Positions 21,096-31,059 of a DNA stretch of 64,000 bases are shown here, in pieces. Origin of the DNA: Carposina sasakii (Eukaryota; Arthropoda; Insecta; Lepidoptera; Carposinidae); NCBI GenBank assembly GCA_014607495.2, contig CP053155.1, positions 10,230,001-10,294,000 on the forward strand, in the 5' to 3' direction. Positions within the stretch are counted from its first letter, which is position 1. Each line of letters opens with the position of its first letter. A model generated the notes under the pieces. The model did no database searches, had not been told where the DNA came from, and saw only the letters and a program-made list of their open reading frames with translations. Made by a program: the position numbers and the translations under genes.

Positions 21096-21397
21096 GAACT
21101 TAATGTTTAAGTTCGTAGCTACTCAATTTAGCGTGGGTAAATAACCTATGAATGATAATAATTTAATCAGTAACAAAAACGACGTGTTGTTTTGAATTTT
21201 TAGAGCAACATCCGCAAGTTAATCCAAGATCTATTTTAATTAGTTATTAATAAATTGTTGAGCGTTTTTTTTATATACGGGTTATTTTATTATCCAACTG
21301 CGTCAAAAAGAAGGAAATATTTTTAGGCCTGTATGTAGGAAGGTAAGTTTGTATGTTTGTATCTATGTTTTATTAGATTCGTATTCGCCTGAAGGTA

Positions 21398-21540
21398 GGT
21401 TCCCACGGTGCGTGATTTCGCGGACGGACGCGGACGCGCCGACGGCTACGGACGGACGCGCACCACGGACGCTCCGTTTCCCACGATCCGTGGTGCGGGC
21501 TGGTGCGCGTCTGTTCGTAATATCACGCACCGTGGGAACC
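21398..21540. mobile_element. 143-bp GC-rich palindromic MITE
   Basis: Exact 19-base ends: ggttcccacggtgcgtgat at 21398-21416 and its inverse at 21522-21540. The interior is strongly GC- and CpG-rich (cggacggacgcggacgcgcc) and is itself partly palindromic around ccgtggtgcg. No transposase. Confidence 0.85.
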
Positions 21541-21904
21541 CACTTCGAGTCGTACTCGTGAGACTGATACTGGGTAGGTTCATCAAAATTTTTACGCTTT
21601 CGGTTTTCTATGTTTTCTATAGGTATTTAAATGAGGTTATTTTATTTTTAATACAAGGCTATCAACTTCCTGTCGAGTTTTGTCTATTATTATTAGCATT
21701 TCAACTTGAAAACCACTTTCTATTAACACATGACTTGTTAGAAAGAAAAACTGGAAATATCTAACCTATAGAGAACTGAATTTGTTTACATAATTTGAGT
21801 ACTTAAGTGCCTAAGTATGCAAATAAACTATCTGAGGTGTCGATGTGAGTGCTCAAAAACCAGCAAGTGCAGTTATTGTCGGTTTGTTTACTTATTATTT
21901 TCAC

Positions 21905-22120
21905 AAGTGTCGCCCGCGACTCCGTCCGCGTGGACTGCAGAAAAAACAAAATGTCGAAATTGTCCCGGATAAAAACATTTTCCCGGGATAAAAAGTAGCC
22001 TATATGTTAAGTAGGACCTGTCACAACATATTCCTGAAAACTGCATCGAAATCGGTTCAGCCGTTTCTGAGATTAGCGTGCACAAATATCGATTCGTTAC
22101 AATTTTATTATATGTATAGA
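21905..22120 (+). repeat. Lepidopteran tail repeat, copy 2
   Basis: Starts cgcccgcgactccgtccgcg, then tggactgcag, tcccgggataaaaagtagcc, aactgcatcgaaatcggttc and tctgagattagcgtgcac, ending near ttattatatgtataga. Closely like 33924-34248. Confidence 0.8.
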
Positions 22121-22988
22121 TTATTCTTATATAATAGATAGAATAGATATAGAAGTTAATACAAAAGATGTTACGATAATCTAGCTCTACAACTAACGTT
22201 AACGTTAACTCGTCATTAGATTAGGCCATAACAAAAACGACATAATAATACGGGACTGTGAAGTTTCACAAATTTCGTGTTGTTGTCATTGTCACCAATG
22301 GCAATGTATGTAATTTAGACACACGATATCGTATCGTTATCGCCTAACGTGAAAACGCCTAACATTTCTATTTGGAGCGTACAGAGTGCTAGTGACATTT
22401 TTCGAGAAAGTTTCCCTAAGTCGATTCATTGTGAATTTGACGAGTGTGGGTTGGTTGTTATCAAGTACCCATGGTATTTACTGTACAATCACTGTAGTGA
22501 TTTGATAGGTGAAACAAATAAGATTAGGTATTATTGTGTTAATTTGTAGGTCGAATATCTTCTGTTAAAACTATAAAGATATAAAGTATAAAATAAAAAA
22601 GTACCTAATTAGTTCAGATCTTAGCTCTAAGTTATCTACTATGTTTTTTCAATATAGCTGTAAAAAATATGATGACCAATCCAACTACATACTTACATGG
22701 AATACTCGTATTTCACAGACTGATCTCATACAAGAATAATGTTTTCTTTCCGTTGATTAACATTGCTTTGTATTTCTATTGGATGAAATACAAATCATAA
22801 ATGCTTAATACTTACTTACATTGTCTTTTCAATTATTTCTAGCAATAAACAAATACGACTATGTATGTATGAAACACGTGATGGTTATTTTTATAATGTT
22901 ATGGATGATGGGAATTAGATACCTACATTATTGTATAGGTAGATATAAATTTAAGTAAGGTGATTTATTTTTAAATTCTTATAGGGCT
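22121..22988. other. Intergenic, no gene seen
   Basis: AT-rich sequence between a dispersed repeat and the LTR element. The short frame near 22349-22549 has no recognisable feature. Confidence 0.4.
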
Positions 22989-23296
22989 TGTAGCGAGTGG
23001 GGACTCTCATAGGCTCCCTCTGCGTGGCAACCGGGGTAAACTACCTGCGCGTTATCTATAATTTATAAGTGTTAATTGCATAGTCTATGTTTATAAGCTT
23101 TCATTGCATAGTATATTTTGTTTATAGTTATCTGCTGAACGAATGACAGGAAATGATCGGCTCATTCACATCTAGAAGATGTTCGTTCGTTCTCGCTCTC
23201 TTGCTCGATGGCGGCCGCCGCGTACGCACGCATCGTTTGTTTTCCCGTCGTTCGGCCCAGCTCAGTTTTACTCTTTAAAAAGGACACACCCCTACA
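22989..23296 (+). repeat. 5' LTR of the Ty3/gypsy element
   Basis: Starts tgtagcgagtggggact and ends ccccctaca-type TG...CA. It differs from the 3' LTR only at 23221 (c against t at 28397). A tataatttataa-like region lies at about 23056 and a ctctttaaaaagg stretch near the end; these are promoter candidates only. Confidence 0.95.
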
Positions 23297-23297
23297 A

Positions 23298-23313
23298 ATG
23301 GCTGCCCAACGTG
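23298..23313 (+). promoter_or_regulatory. Primer-binding-site candidate
   Basis: Two bases after the LTR the sequence reads tggctgcccaacgtg. A TGG start at this spot is as expected for a tRNA primer site. The tRNA was not identified. Confidence 0.6.
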
Positions 23314-23435
23314 TTTAAGTTTTGTGCTTATGAAATTGACTGCTTGCGTGTTTGTGTGGAAGATATTACAACGCGCGCAGATCCAAGTACCGACTTCTGA
23401 CTGGGTTCGTTTTTTGTTACGACGGAAATTTGAAG

Positions 23436-26400
23436 ATGCCCCGAACAAGACGCATGTCACGCCGTGGCGATGATGCCGACATGGCCGACGTATTTCATGA
23501 CATTAATGCGTCGGGAACCGCTGCACCAAATATTACGATGTCACAGGATAACTTTGGCGCGTTGATGGCGTCTCTTCAGCAATCACAAGCGGATTTTTGC
23601 CAGAGATTACTACATGAAGTAAGATCGTCTACGCCTTCGGAAGTTCCTGTGCACATGGCATCGGTTGGCGCCAATTTTGCCAGATGCCAGGCAAGATTTA
23701 GTGGCAGAGCGGATGAGTCGGTGGATAATTTTATAGACGCAGTAGATATTTATAAGAATTGTCTAAATATCACCGACGCAAATACAATAAAAGGGCTTGC
23801 CCTTCTTTTGTCACACACGGCGGGCACGTGGTGGCAATCAATCAAAGATGGCATTATGTCGTGGCAGGATGCTGTGGATAAATTACGGAGTACTTTTGGT
23901 GAGCGGAGGCCACCTTTTCAAATCTACAAAGATCTATTCACATTGCGCCAACAAGATGAAAATACTGACATATTTGTCGCCAAAGCCAGAGCAATGCTTA
24001 CAAGAATACCAAAAGGCGATTTAACAGAGAAAGTACAGCTTGACATGATTTATGGATTGTTGGATGTCCGCGTGCGAAAGCGGATCGATCGCGACAGTAT
24101 ATGTAACTTCGAGGAGTTGCTGCAGCGTGCTAGGAGCGTGGAAGACTCTGTCAAGGAGGTTCGAAGCGGCGTGGCACCAGCACCCGTGTCTCACCGTGCT
24201 TCCCTGGCCCACGTGTCGACCAGCGTAGGTGCGCAGAGACCACGTGCTTCACAGCGGCTCCAGCTACCGGTCCTGGCGCAGCCACAGTGCGCAGAGCAGG
24301 ATGGCAGTGTAAACGAAGGGGGTACCCATAAGTCAAAGCGTATGTATTGTGTTTATTGTAAAAAGACTAATCATTATAAAGCGGATTGCCTTAAACTTAG
24401 TTTTAAAAATAATTATAAGATTTCTTTGCCTGAACAAAAGCAAATTGCATGCTATGGATGTGGTGCAATAGGTGTAATTAGAGCTAAATGTTTGACTTGT
24501 AATAGTAATAATAATAAGGATGGGAATGCTTTCTATTCACTGGATGTTCCGCCTAAGTCGCTATGTTTACAAAATGGTAATGGGCCTCAAGTACAAGTTT
24601 GTGCTCAAGCACAGAGTAACATCCAAGCTGTAGCACTTCCTTTTATTGGCAATCTTAATAAAATAAGTAAAGAGAATTTTGTTATTCCTATTAATTTGTT
24701 AAATACATGCAATAACAATAATGGTAATAATGTTAATGTAAATAGGAATAGAAGTAGACAATTGCATAGAATTAATGTTAATAATAGTAGTAAAGAGTTA
24801 CATTGTTATAAGGTTAGTGGTTTTGCAATGCAGGGGGAGAGTGAGCCACATAGTAGTGAAAAGGGGAAGCCTGACCAAATCATTACACCACTTACCCTGC
24901 CAAGCAGTAATTGTAGTCGCCCAAGGTTAAATATTAAAATTTCAGGGGAAAAAGGTACTGCATTAGTGGATACAGCAGCTAAATGCTGTATAGCTGGTAG
25001 CTCGCTGTATGTTTTCCTTCAGGAACGGGGATATACTTTTCACCATACAAGTAGGAATGTGAAACTTGCTGATGGTAGTGCTAGGCTTATGGACCTATTG
25101 ACAGCTGATGTTAAGGTTGAGTTATTGCATAAAGTATTGTCCGTTCAATTTTTGATTTTTCCTGAAGCACTTAATAACCACTCTTTACTAGGTATAGATT
25201 TTTTGAAACAATCAAATCTTGTTTTTGATTTTGGTAAATCAAATTGGTATTTTTCTGAGAGTGAGCACATTAAGTATGATCTCAGCTATGAACCGGTTGT
25301 GGGCTTTCAGCATGTTAAGCATGTAGACACAGTTGAGTGTGAAATAATTTCTAAAATTCTCACAAATTTCAGTGATGTCTTTAATGAGACTGGAGAAGCT
25401 ACCAGTTTTGCTGAGCACGCCATAGACACCGGAGAGCACCCACCGATCGCAGTGCCGCCATATCGCCTGACACCTGCTAGAAAGGAGGCAATGATGGAGG
25501 AACTGAAAAGGATGCTGGCTGAGGATATAATTGAGGAGTGTGAGTCTGCGTGGGCCGCTCCCGCTTTACTGGTACCAAAACGGGATGGAAAATTCCGTTT
25601 CTGTGTGGATTTCCGTAAGTTGAATTCAATTACTAAATCCGACGCGTACCCAATGCCACTCATCAATGAGCTGTTGCAAGCTACAAAAAGAGGTTGTGTT
25701 ATGAGCACATTAGATTTGAGATCAGGGTACTGGCAGGTACCTATGAGGAAGTCTGACCAAGATAAAACAGCATTTACGACACCTCTTGGAACGTTTCGCT
25801 TTAAACGCATGCCATTTGGCCTTAAGAACGCGCCAGCCACGTTTCAACGCTTGATTGATCGGTTACGTTCTGGGTCTACATTGAAGGATATTGTCATTCT
25901 AGCATATTTAGATGACCTGCTTATTATTTCGGAAAATTTTGAAAAACATATCCGAGATTTGAATGCGGTGTTTGAGCGGTTACGATTTTTTAAGTTAAGA
26001 GTTAATAGAGATAAATGTGTCTTTGCTAGAAATACAGTTAAGTACTTGGGACATATAATAACCTCAGAAGGTATACTACCTGACAACGAGAAAACTCAAG
26101 CTGTTAGGGAAATGAAGAAACCAAGTACATTGAAGCACCTTCGAACTTTCCTTCAAACCTGCTCATGGTTCCGAAAATTTATACCTGGTTTTTCACAGAT
26201 TTCAGAGCCACTTACAAGGTTAACCAGGAAGAACCAACCATGGCAGTGGGGCCAGGAACAAAGTATGGCTTTTGAAGAGTTGAAGAGACTGCTGACCTCT
26301 GCACCATTGCTGATCCAGGCTGACTACACCCAGCCTTTTATACTCAGAACGGATGCTAGCAACTTTGCATTAGGTGCAGTCCTTTTACAAGGTGAGAAAA

Positions 26401-26948
26401 ATAATGAAAAACCTATTGAGTATGCAAGCAGACTACTCACTGCTGCAGAGAGAAACTACTCAACAACACAGAGAGAGGCATTAGCTGTAGTATGGGCTAT
26501 TGAACGATATCGCGGTTACATTGAAGGGCATCCTGTCATTGTTGGAACCGACCATCAACCATTAAAATGGCTGTTATCGTTGAAGTCACCATCGGGTCGC
26601 CTAGTCAGATGGGCACTCAAACTACAAGCCTTTGACCTTCGTTTTGAATATACTCCAGGGAGAGCCAACTTAGTCGCCGATACCCTTAGTCGACCTACGT
26701 GTGACGAAGACACCTTAGCATCCTGCGGCGTCTGCTCAGTCATCATCGATTTGCCCGCTAAGAGTCCTACAGAGCTACGAGAGAATCAACTGGCTGATCC
26801 AGAGCTAATGAAGATTATTAAGGACTTAGAGGATGGACAGGAAATTAATGCGCACCGATGGACAGGACGGGGCTATTTAATGGAAAGAGGAGTTTTATAC
26901 CGGTACAATCCAGATCGCAGCTTGTGGTGCCTGTGGACTCAAGGTTAG
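23436..26948 (+). CDS. Gag-Pol of the Ty3/gypsy element (gag, protease, RT, RNase H)
   Basis: One uninterrupted frame. The ATG at 23436 is preferred, because the earlier in-frame ATG at 23352 would add 28 residues without gag character. Gag ends with a zinc knuckle CVYCKKTNHYKADC; a second one, CYGCGAIGVIRAKC, has Val where His is usual. The protease has ALVDTAAK in place of the common DTGA. Reverse transcriptase shows ALLVPKRDGKFRFCVDFRKL, MPFGLKNAPATFQRL and the active-site AYLDDLLI. RNase H shows ILRTDASNFALGAVL, STTQREALAVVWAI and GTDHQPLKWLL. No stop or shift separates gag from pol. The frame ends at TAG 26946-26948 after it leaves the pol frame near 26910. Confidence 0.93.
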   Translation: MPRTRRMSRRGDDADMADVFHDINASGTAAPNITMSQDNFGALMASLQQSQADFCQRLLHEVRSSTPSEVPVHMASVGANFARCQARFSGRADESVDNFIDAVDIYKNCLNITDANTIKGLALLLSHTAGTWWQSIKDGIMSWQDAVDKLRSTFGERRPPFQIYKDLFTLRQQDENTDIFVAKARAMLTRIPKGDLTEKVQLDMIYGLLDVRVRKRIDRDSICNFEELLQRARSVEDSVKEVRSGVAPAPVSHRASLAHVSTSVGAQRPRASQRLQLPVLAQPQCAEQDGSVNEGGTHKSKRMYCVYCKKTNHYKADCLKLSFKNNYKISLPEQKQIACYGCGAIGVIRAKCLTCNSNNNKDGNAFYSLDVPPKSLCLQNGNGPQVQVCAQAQSNIQAVALPFIGNLNKISKENFVIPINLLNTCNNNNGNNVNVNRNRSRQLHRINVNNSSKELHCYKVSGFAMQGESEPHSSEKGKPDQIITPLTLPSSNCSRPRLNIKISGEKGTALVDTAAKCCIAGSSLYVFLQERGYTFHHTSRNVKLADGSARLMDLLTADVKVELLHKVLSVQFLIFPEALNNHSLLGIDFLKQSNLVFDFGKSNWYFSESEHIKYDLSYEPVVGFQHVKHVDTVECEIISKILTNFSDVFNETGEATSFAEHAIDTGEHPPIAVPPYRLTPARKEAMMEELKRMLAEDIIEECESAWAAPALLVPKRDGKFRFCVDFRKLNSITKSDAYPMPLINELLQATKRGCVMSTLDLRSGYWQVPMRKSDQDKTAFTTPLGTFRFKRMPFGLKNAPATFQRLIDRLRSGSTLKDIVILAYLDDLLIISENFEKHIRDLNAVFERLRFFKLRVNRDKCVFARNTVKYLGHIITSEGILPDNEKTQAVREMKKPSTLKHLRTFLQTCSWFRKFIPGFSQISEPLTRLTRKNQPWQWGQEQSMAFEELKRLLTSAPLLIQADYTQPFILRTDASNFALGAVLLQGEKNNEKPIEYASRLLTAAERNYSTTQREALAVVWAIERYRGYIEGHPVIVGTDHQPLKWLLSLKSPSGRLVRWALKLQAFDLRFEYTPGRANLVADTLSRPTCDEDTLASCGVCSVIIDLPAKSPTELRENQLADPELMKIIKDLEDGQEINAHRWTGRGYLMERGVLYRYNPDRSLWCLWTQG

Positions 26949-28237
26949 AGATCATGCAGGAATGTCATGATACTCCTATTGCAGGACACCCTGGTATAGA
27001 GAGAACCTACCACAAGATGTCGCAGCACTTCTATTTTCCTGGAATGAGACGGGCAATAATTGAATATATTAAAACATGTACGTCATGCCAGCGGTACAAA
27101 GCGAGTAATGAAAAGAGACCTGGTTTGTTACAGACACCAGTTCTAAGCCAACGTAATGAAGTTTTGGCTATAGATCTTTTTGGACCTTTACCACTAGGGG
27201 AGAATGGGGAAAGATGGATCCTACTGGTTGAAGATACGGCCACCAGGTGGGTGGAGTTGTATGCCTTACGCGAAGCAACAGCAGAAGCCTGTGCTAAGGT
27301 ACTTATTGAAGAATATTTTATGAGATTTGGTTTGCCTCGTCGCATTATATCAGATAATGGCGTTCAGTTTATATCTGCGACGATGCAGCAATGTATGTAT
27401 ATTTTGAATATTAAACAAGAATTGCTACCAGTATTTCATCCTGAAGGTAATCCTGCAGAAAGAAAGAATAGGGATTTAAAGGTACAGTTGTCTCAATTGG
27501 TTGGAGCAGAACATAATTTGTGGCCTAAACAACTTGCTTCGATTCGGTTTGCTATGAACACGGCAAGATGTCAGTCGACAGGGGTCACACCTGCATATTT
27601 AATGTTTGCTAGGGAGCTTAAATCGCCTTTAGAAGTTTGGAATGATCCCAGAGCTATTTTAGAAAAAGAAAATTTTGTACCTCAGATTACCCCTTATTTA
27701 AAAAAGTTTATTAGCACACTTTCATATGTAAGAGATAAAGTGGAAGCAGAACAGGATAGAAGAAAGGAATATGCAGATCAATCAAGACGCTTGGGTGAGC
27801 AGTTTGAAGTTGGAGATTTGGTCCTGCTTAATAGTCATGTACTTAGTAATGCTTCAAAAGGACTCAGCTCCCAATTTGTACCCAAAAGAGATGGTCCCTA
27901 TGTAGTTACAAGGAAAGTTAGCCCAACTACATACCTGATTGCTGCAGTTGAAGACCCCGGTAAAAATTTAGGGAAGTATCATGCTAAAGAACTCACACGG
28001 TTTTATGGTAGAGATCAGTATGTGCCTGCACCTGTAGTTCCTAAGTTAAACCGAGGTCGCCCTAGGGTTCGTTCTCGTGAATCTCCTTTAGGATCAGCTG
28101 TCAAGGGAATTCCTAATGTGCCAGTTCATGGACAGGGTCGTCCTCATGAACTGGAGGGGGAGTATGTAGCGAGTGGGGACTCTCATAGGCTCCCTCTGCG
28201 TGGCAACCGGGGTAAACTACCTGCGCGTTATCTATAA
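26910..28237 (+). CDS. Integrase part of pol, out of frame with the rest
   Basis: The frame is open from 26858; homology to pol begins near 26915 (QLVVPVDSRLEIMQECHD). It holds the HHCC zinc-binding set (H and H in HDTPIAGHPGIERTYHK, C and C in TCTSCQRY), the catalytic D,D,E triad (AIDLFGPLP, RRIISDNGVQF, NPAERKNRDLK) and a GPY/F-type module (KRDGPYVVTRKV). It lies one base back relative to the frame of the reverse transcriptase, with no slippery heptamer visible in the overlap, so a small deletion is more likely than programmed shifting. The last 20-odd codons run into the 3' LTR and stop there at 28235-28237. Confidence 0.92.
28152..28164 (+). promoter_or_regulatory. Polypurine tract
   Basis: The purine run ggagggggagta stands directly before the 3' LTR, where plus-strand DNA synthesis is primed in LTR elements. 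It lies within the integrase reading frame. Confidence 0.75.
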
Positions 28238-28472
28238 TTTATAAGTGTTAATTGCATAGTCTATGTTTATAAGCTTTCATTGCATAGTATATTTTGTTTA
28301 TAGTTATCTGCTGAACGAATGACAGGAAATGATCGGCTCATTCACATCTAGAAGATGTTCGTTCGTTCTCGCTCTCTTGCTCGATGGCGGCCGCCGTGTA
28401 CGCACGCATCGTTTGTTTTCCCGTCGTTCGGCCCAGCTCAGTTTTACTCTTTAAAAAGGACACACCCCTACA
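28165..28472 (+). repeat. 3' LTR of the Ty3/gypsy element
   Basis: 308 bp, identical to the 5' LTR except at 28397. The integrase frame ends inside its first 73 bases. It is followed by the flanking repeat ggct. Confidence 0.95.
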
Positions 28473-28692
28473 GGCTTCATTATATGAACTATCATAGCAG
28501 TTTAAAGTACCTCATCATATACAAACAGATATGTTACGTAGGATAACTTAATATATTTGTAATAGCAATTACGAATTATTTGGATTACAATATTTACAGG
28601 TCTCTGTATTGTTGTGGGCTCTGTTTGAATAACCTGTCATGCGGATTTTATTAAACTAAATAAAATAAGGTCACCTGGGGCAAATCGACTTT

Positions 28693-29613
28693 ATTATAGC
28701 CTACACAGACGACGTACTTTTCTCCGTGGGGGAGAAAACAGCACGCTCCGCCAATAAAATAGAACGCTTACAAATGTACCGAGCAACGCAAACGACGGAT
28801 TAAAGTACAGCCGCGGACTTGCAGGGAGCAGAGCGGACAAAAGTACGCGGGAGTCCTCGGAAAAAATAAAACTAGGGAGCTAACTCGGTTATTTTGTGTC
28901 ACCTCACTTACGTCGTTTGAAGCACCATCTCTATTTTGGGTTCCGAAACTTTGATATTTACGTAGGTACATACCTACACAGGGTGTAACAAAGAGGGTAT
29001 GTTAAGTGAAAAGCTATGTAAATTAGCCCTCTTTAGAGAACCTATTTCGAGACTCGAAATGACATGTTTGTTTTTCAAGATTGTTTGAACATTCCTGAGT
29101 TGTTTTGAATTTTTATTTATCTCACCACGTTTATTTTTATATGATATGTATCTATTTTCTATAATATAATAAAATTATATATCTATAGTATAATATCAAA
29201 GTTTCGGAACCCAGAAAAAAGATGGAGCTTAAGTGAGGTGACAGAAAATAACCGAGTTGGCTCTCTATTTCTCTATAGTTATTCTCTCTCACATGTGATT
29301 TCGAGTCTCGAAATAGGTTCTCTAAAGAGGGCTAATTTACATAGCTTTTCACTTAACATACCCTCTTTGTTACACCCTGTGTAGGTATGTACCTACGTAA
29401 ATATCAAAGTTTCGGAACCCAGAAAAAAGATGGAGCTTCAAATATCGTAAGTGAGGTGACAGAAAATAACCGAGTTGGCTCTCTATTTCTCTATAGTTAT
29501 TATTTTCTATGAAATGATCGCACACCGTGTGCGTTGAGTCCGCGGATGGTTCGCGGTAAATCCTCGGCGTACTTTTCTCCCCCGCGGAGAAAACTCCGTC
29601 GTCTGCGTAGACT
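28693..29613. mobile_element. Fold-back element with nested MITE and internal duplication
   Basis: Outer ends match as inverted repeats: tagcctacacagacgacg near 28696 and, inverted, tagtctacgcagacgacg near 29612, each followed by a ttttctccg(t/c)gggggagaaaa-type block. Inner inverted parts include ctaactcggttattttgtgtcacctcactt-type sequence on the left and its inverse on the right, and the ttccgaaactttgatatt words flanking the centre. The block aatatcaaagtttcggaacc appears twice on the right (29184 and 29398), so one arm was partly duplicated. No transposase frame. Confidence 0.75.
28979..29379. mobile_element. CAGGRTGTAAC palindromic MITE, copy 3, at the centre of the fold-back
   Basis: Starts cagggtgtaacaaagagggt and ends ctttgttacaccctg, with aaaagctatgtaaattagcc in the left half and its inverse in the right half. 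It is longer than the other two copies (401 bp) because extra sequence sits in the middle, including the duplicated arm piece at 29184-29280. Confidence 0.8.
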
Positions 29614-30985
29614 ATTAGAGGTTTTTTTATATAATAACCTGTAGACGAATGCGCAGATCGAAAAATTCGGATACAGTTGCTAAAAATGCCCCATAGTTGC
29701 TTTTATAAACCGTATTATGATCGATTTTTATAATGGTCGTCATATAGCCTATCTAAAAGATAAAGTTGATGCTGTCTATTTTGATCAAAACAGCATCAAA
29801 TTTAATTCGGAGCTACAAAGACACTAGCGCTACCACACAGCTTATTTTTGAAACGAATGTGGCAATAGCGGTTCTGTTGAATGATTGTCGTATTTTCTAA
29901 AGGGCTCGTCATCCATGAGTGTGCGTGGTAATTTAGAACCGTGTCAATGACCTCGACGCATCGTTACGCAGCGGTTTCAACTTGCGGTTGCAACTTACAG
30001 TTGCAGAGATTTACCTTCTACAGATGCATTTCCAATGTGCCAATCTTGGAATGACGATCATGATCATGACGAACAAACGGTTTCCAATAAGGGACATTCT
30101 TGATGACTGAGATTTTTCTAAATTTACAAAGGTAATACTTATATAGGTAATATACTCGGGCTCTAAACAATGAAATAAAATGGACCACAAGAGAGTTACG
30201 CGATTCGCACTAGATTTTTAATCATTGCTCGAAAAGGCATAAATTCTGATCAACGATTTCAATATAACTACTCCACGGTGTTCTCGAATTCAAACCAAAT
30301 TTTAACACACCCAAAATATGCCTCATATAATAGATAGATTTGATATCTTTGACAATTTTTTATCTTCCTTTTTACATCTAAGGCCAGTATAGTCGCATAA
30401 AAAACTAGAACAAGTTTTTTATGCTTTGTTAAGCTCTGATTTATAATCAACTCTGCCAAAGAATTGGATCTATACTTCAGATATTATTTTCTCCATATTT
30501 ATATACAGATATTATTTCATATCTGAAGTATCTTGAACTTGAGAGAGACATTCTTTTTCTGTGGTAGTCCACATAAACGGAGTCACGCAACTGTTTATCA
30601 ACCCAACATACAACAATGATCAACAGATCATTGTATGATAGCAATAGATCATTATATAATAAAAATTAAAAACCATTAATTGATGTTGAATCTGTCCAAA
30701 TCCACGTCAAAACTGTTATACTTTGCATGATGTGGTAATAGCCTCGGGCACATCAACTAGAAATCGTTTTATATAGCTGTTATTTTAATGTCCAAGTATC
30801 CAAGTTATCCAAGTATGAAACGAAATTCTAAAAAACAATTTCGATATTATAAATTTCATAAGAAATATAGGATGATCTGTATAAATGTATATAGGCTAAC
30901 TTAAACGCAAATAGTCAACTACCGAGTGCGTCACAAACTTATAAGGCACGTTCGTTGGAGTCATAGATAATTCGTCATCCGAGTA
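29614..30985. other. Intergenic, no gene seen
   Basis: No frame with recognisable features. AT content rises again after the fold-back element. The 30490-30530 stretch has a local inverted repeat (acttcagatatta and tatctgaagt) of unknown meaning. Confidence 0.4.
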
Positions 30986-30988
30986 ATT

Positions 30989-31059
30989 GACCCGGTAGCT
31001 CAGTGGTAAGAGCACTTGCACGGAATGCAGAGGTCGTGGTTTCGAGTCCCACTCGGGTT
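30989..31059 (+). tRNA. tRNA-like sequence, probably a pseudogene or SINE head
   Basis: GACCCGG at the 5' end pairs with CGGGTT-type sequence at the 3' end with two G-T wobbles. The D arm (tagctcagtggtaagagca) is canonical. The T loop ttcgagt is present but the last T-stem pair is T-C. The candidate anticodon loop acggaat has C, not T, at position 33 and a mismatch in its stem; as read it would give anticodon GGA. These faults argue against a working tRNA. No clear T-run terminator follows at once. Confidence 0.45.

Larger units (their letters stand above)
22989..28472 (+). mobile_element. Ty3/gypsy LTR retrotransposon, nearly intact
   Basis: A 5484-bp element with two 308-bp LTRs that differ at one base, a 4-bp flanking repeat ggct (22985-22988 and 28473-28476), a primer-binding-type sequence just after the 5' LTR, one long gag-pol frame, an integrase frame, and a purine tract before the 3' LTR. 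Pol order is protease, reverse transcriptase, RNase H, integrase, which places it in Ty3/gypsy. No envelope gene is present. The near-identical LTRs show recent insertion. One frame break before integrase makes this copy non-autonomous as it stands. Confidence 0.95.

Noticed and set aside
26905..26950. Programmed -1 frameshift between RNase H and integrase
   Set aside because: No slippery heptamer is visible in the overlap, and shifts in this element class lie between gag and pol, which here are already in one frame. A small deletion is simpler.
28238..28472. Envelope gene of an errantivirus
   Set aside because: The 3' LTR begins inside the integrase frame, so there is no room for one.
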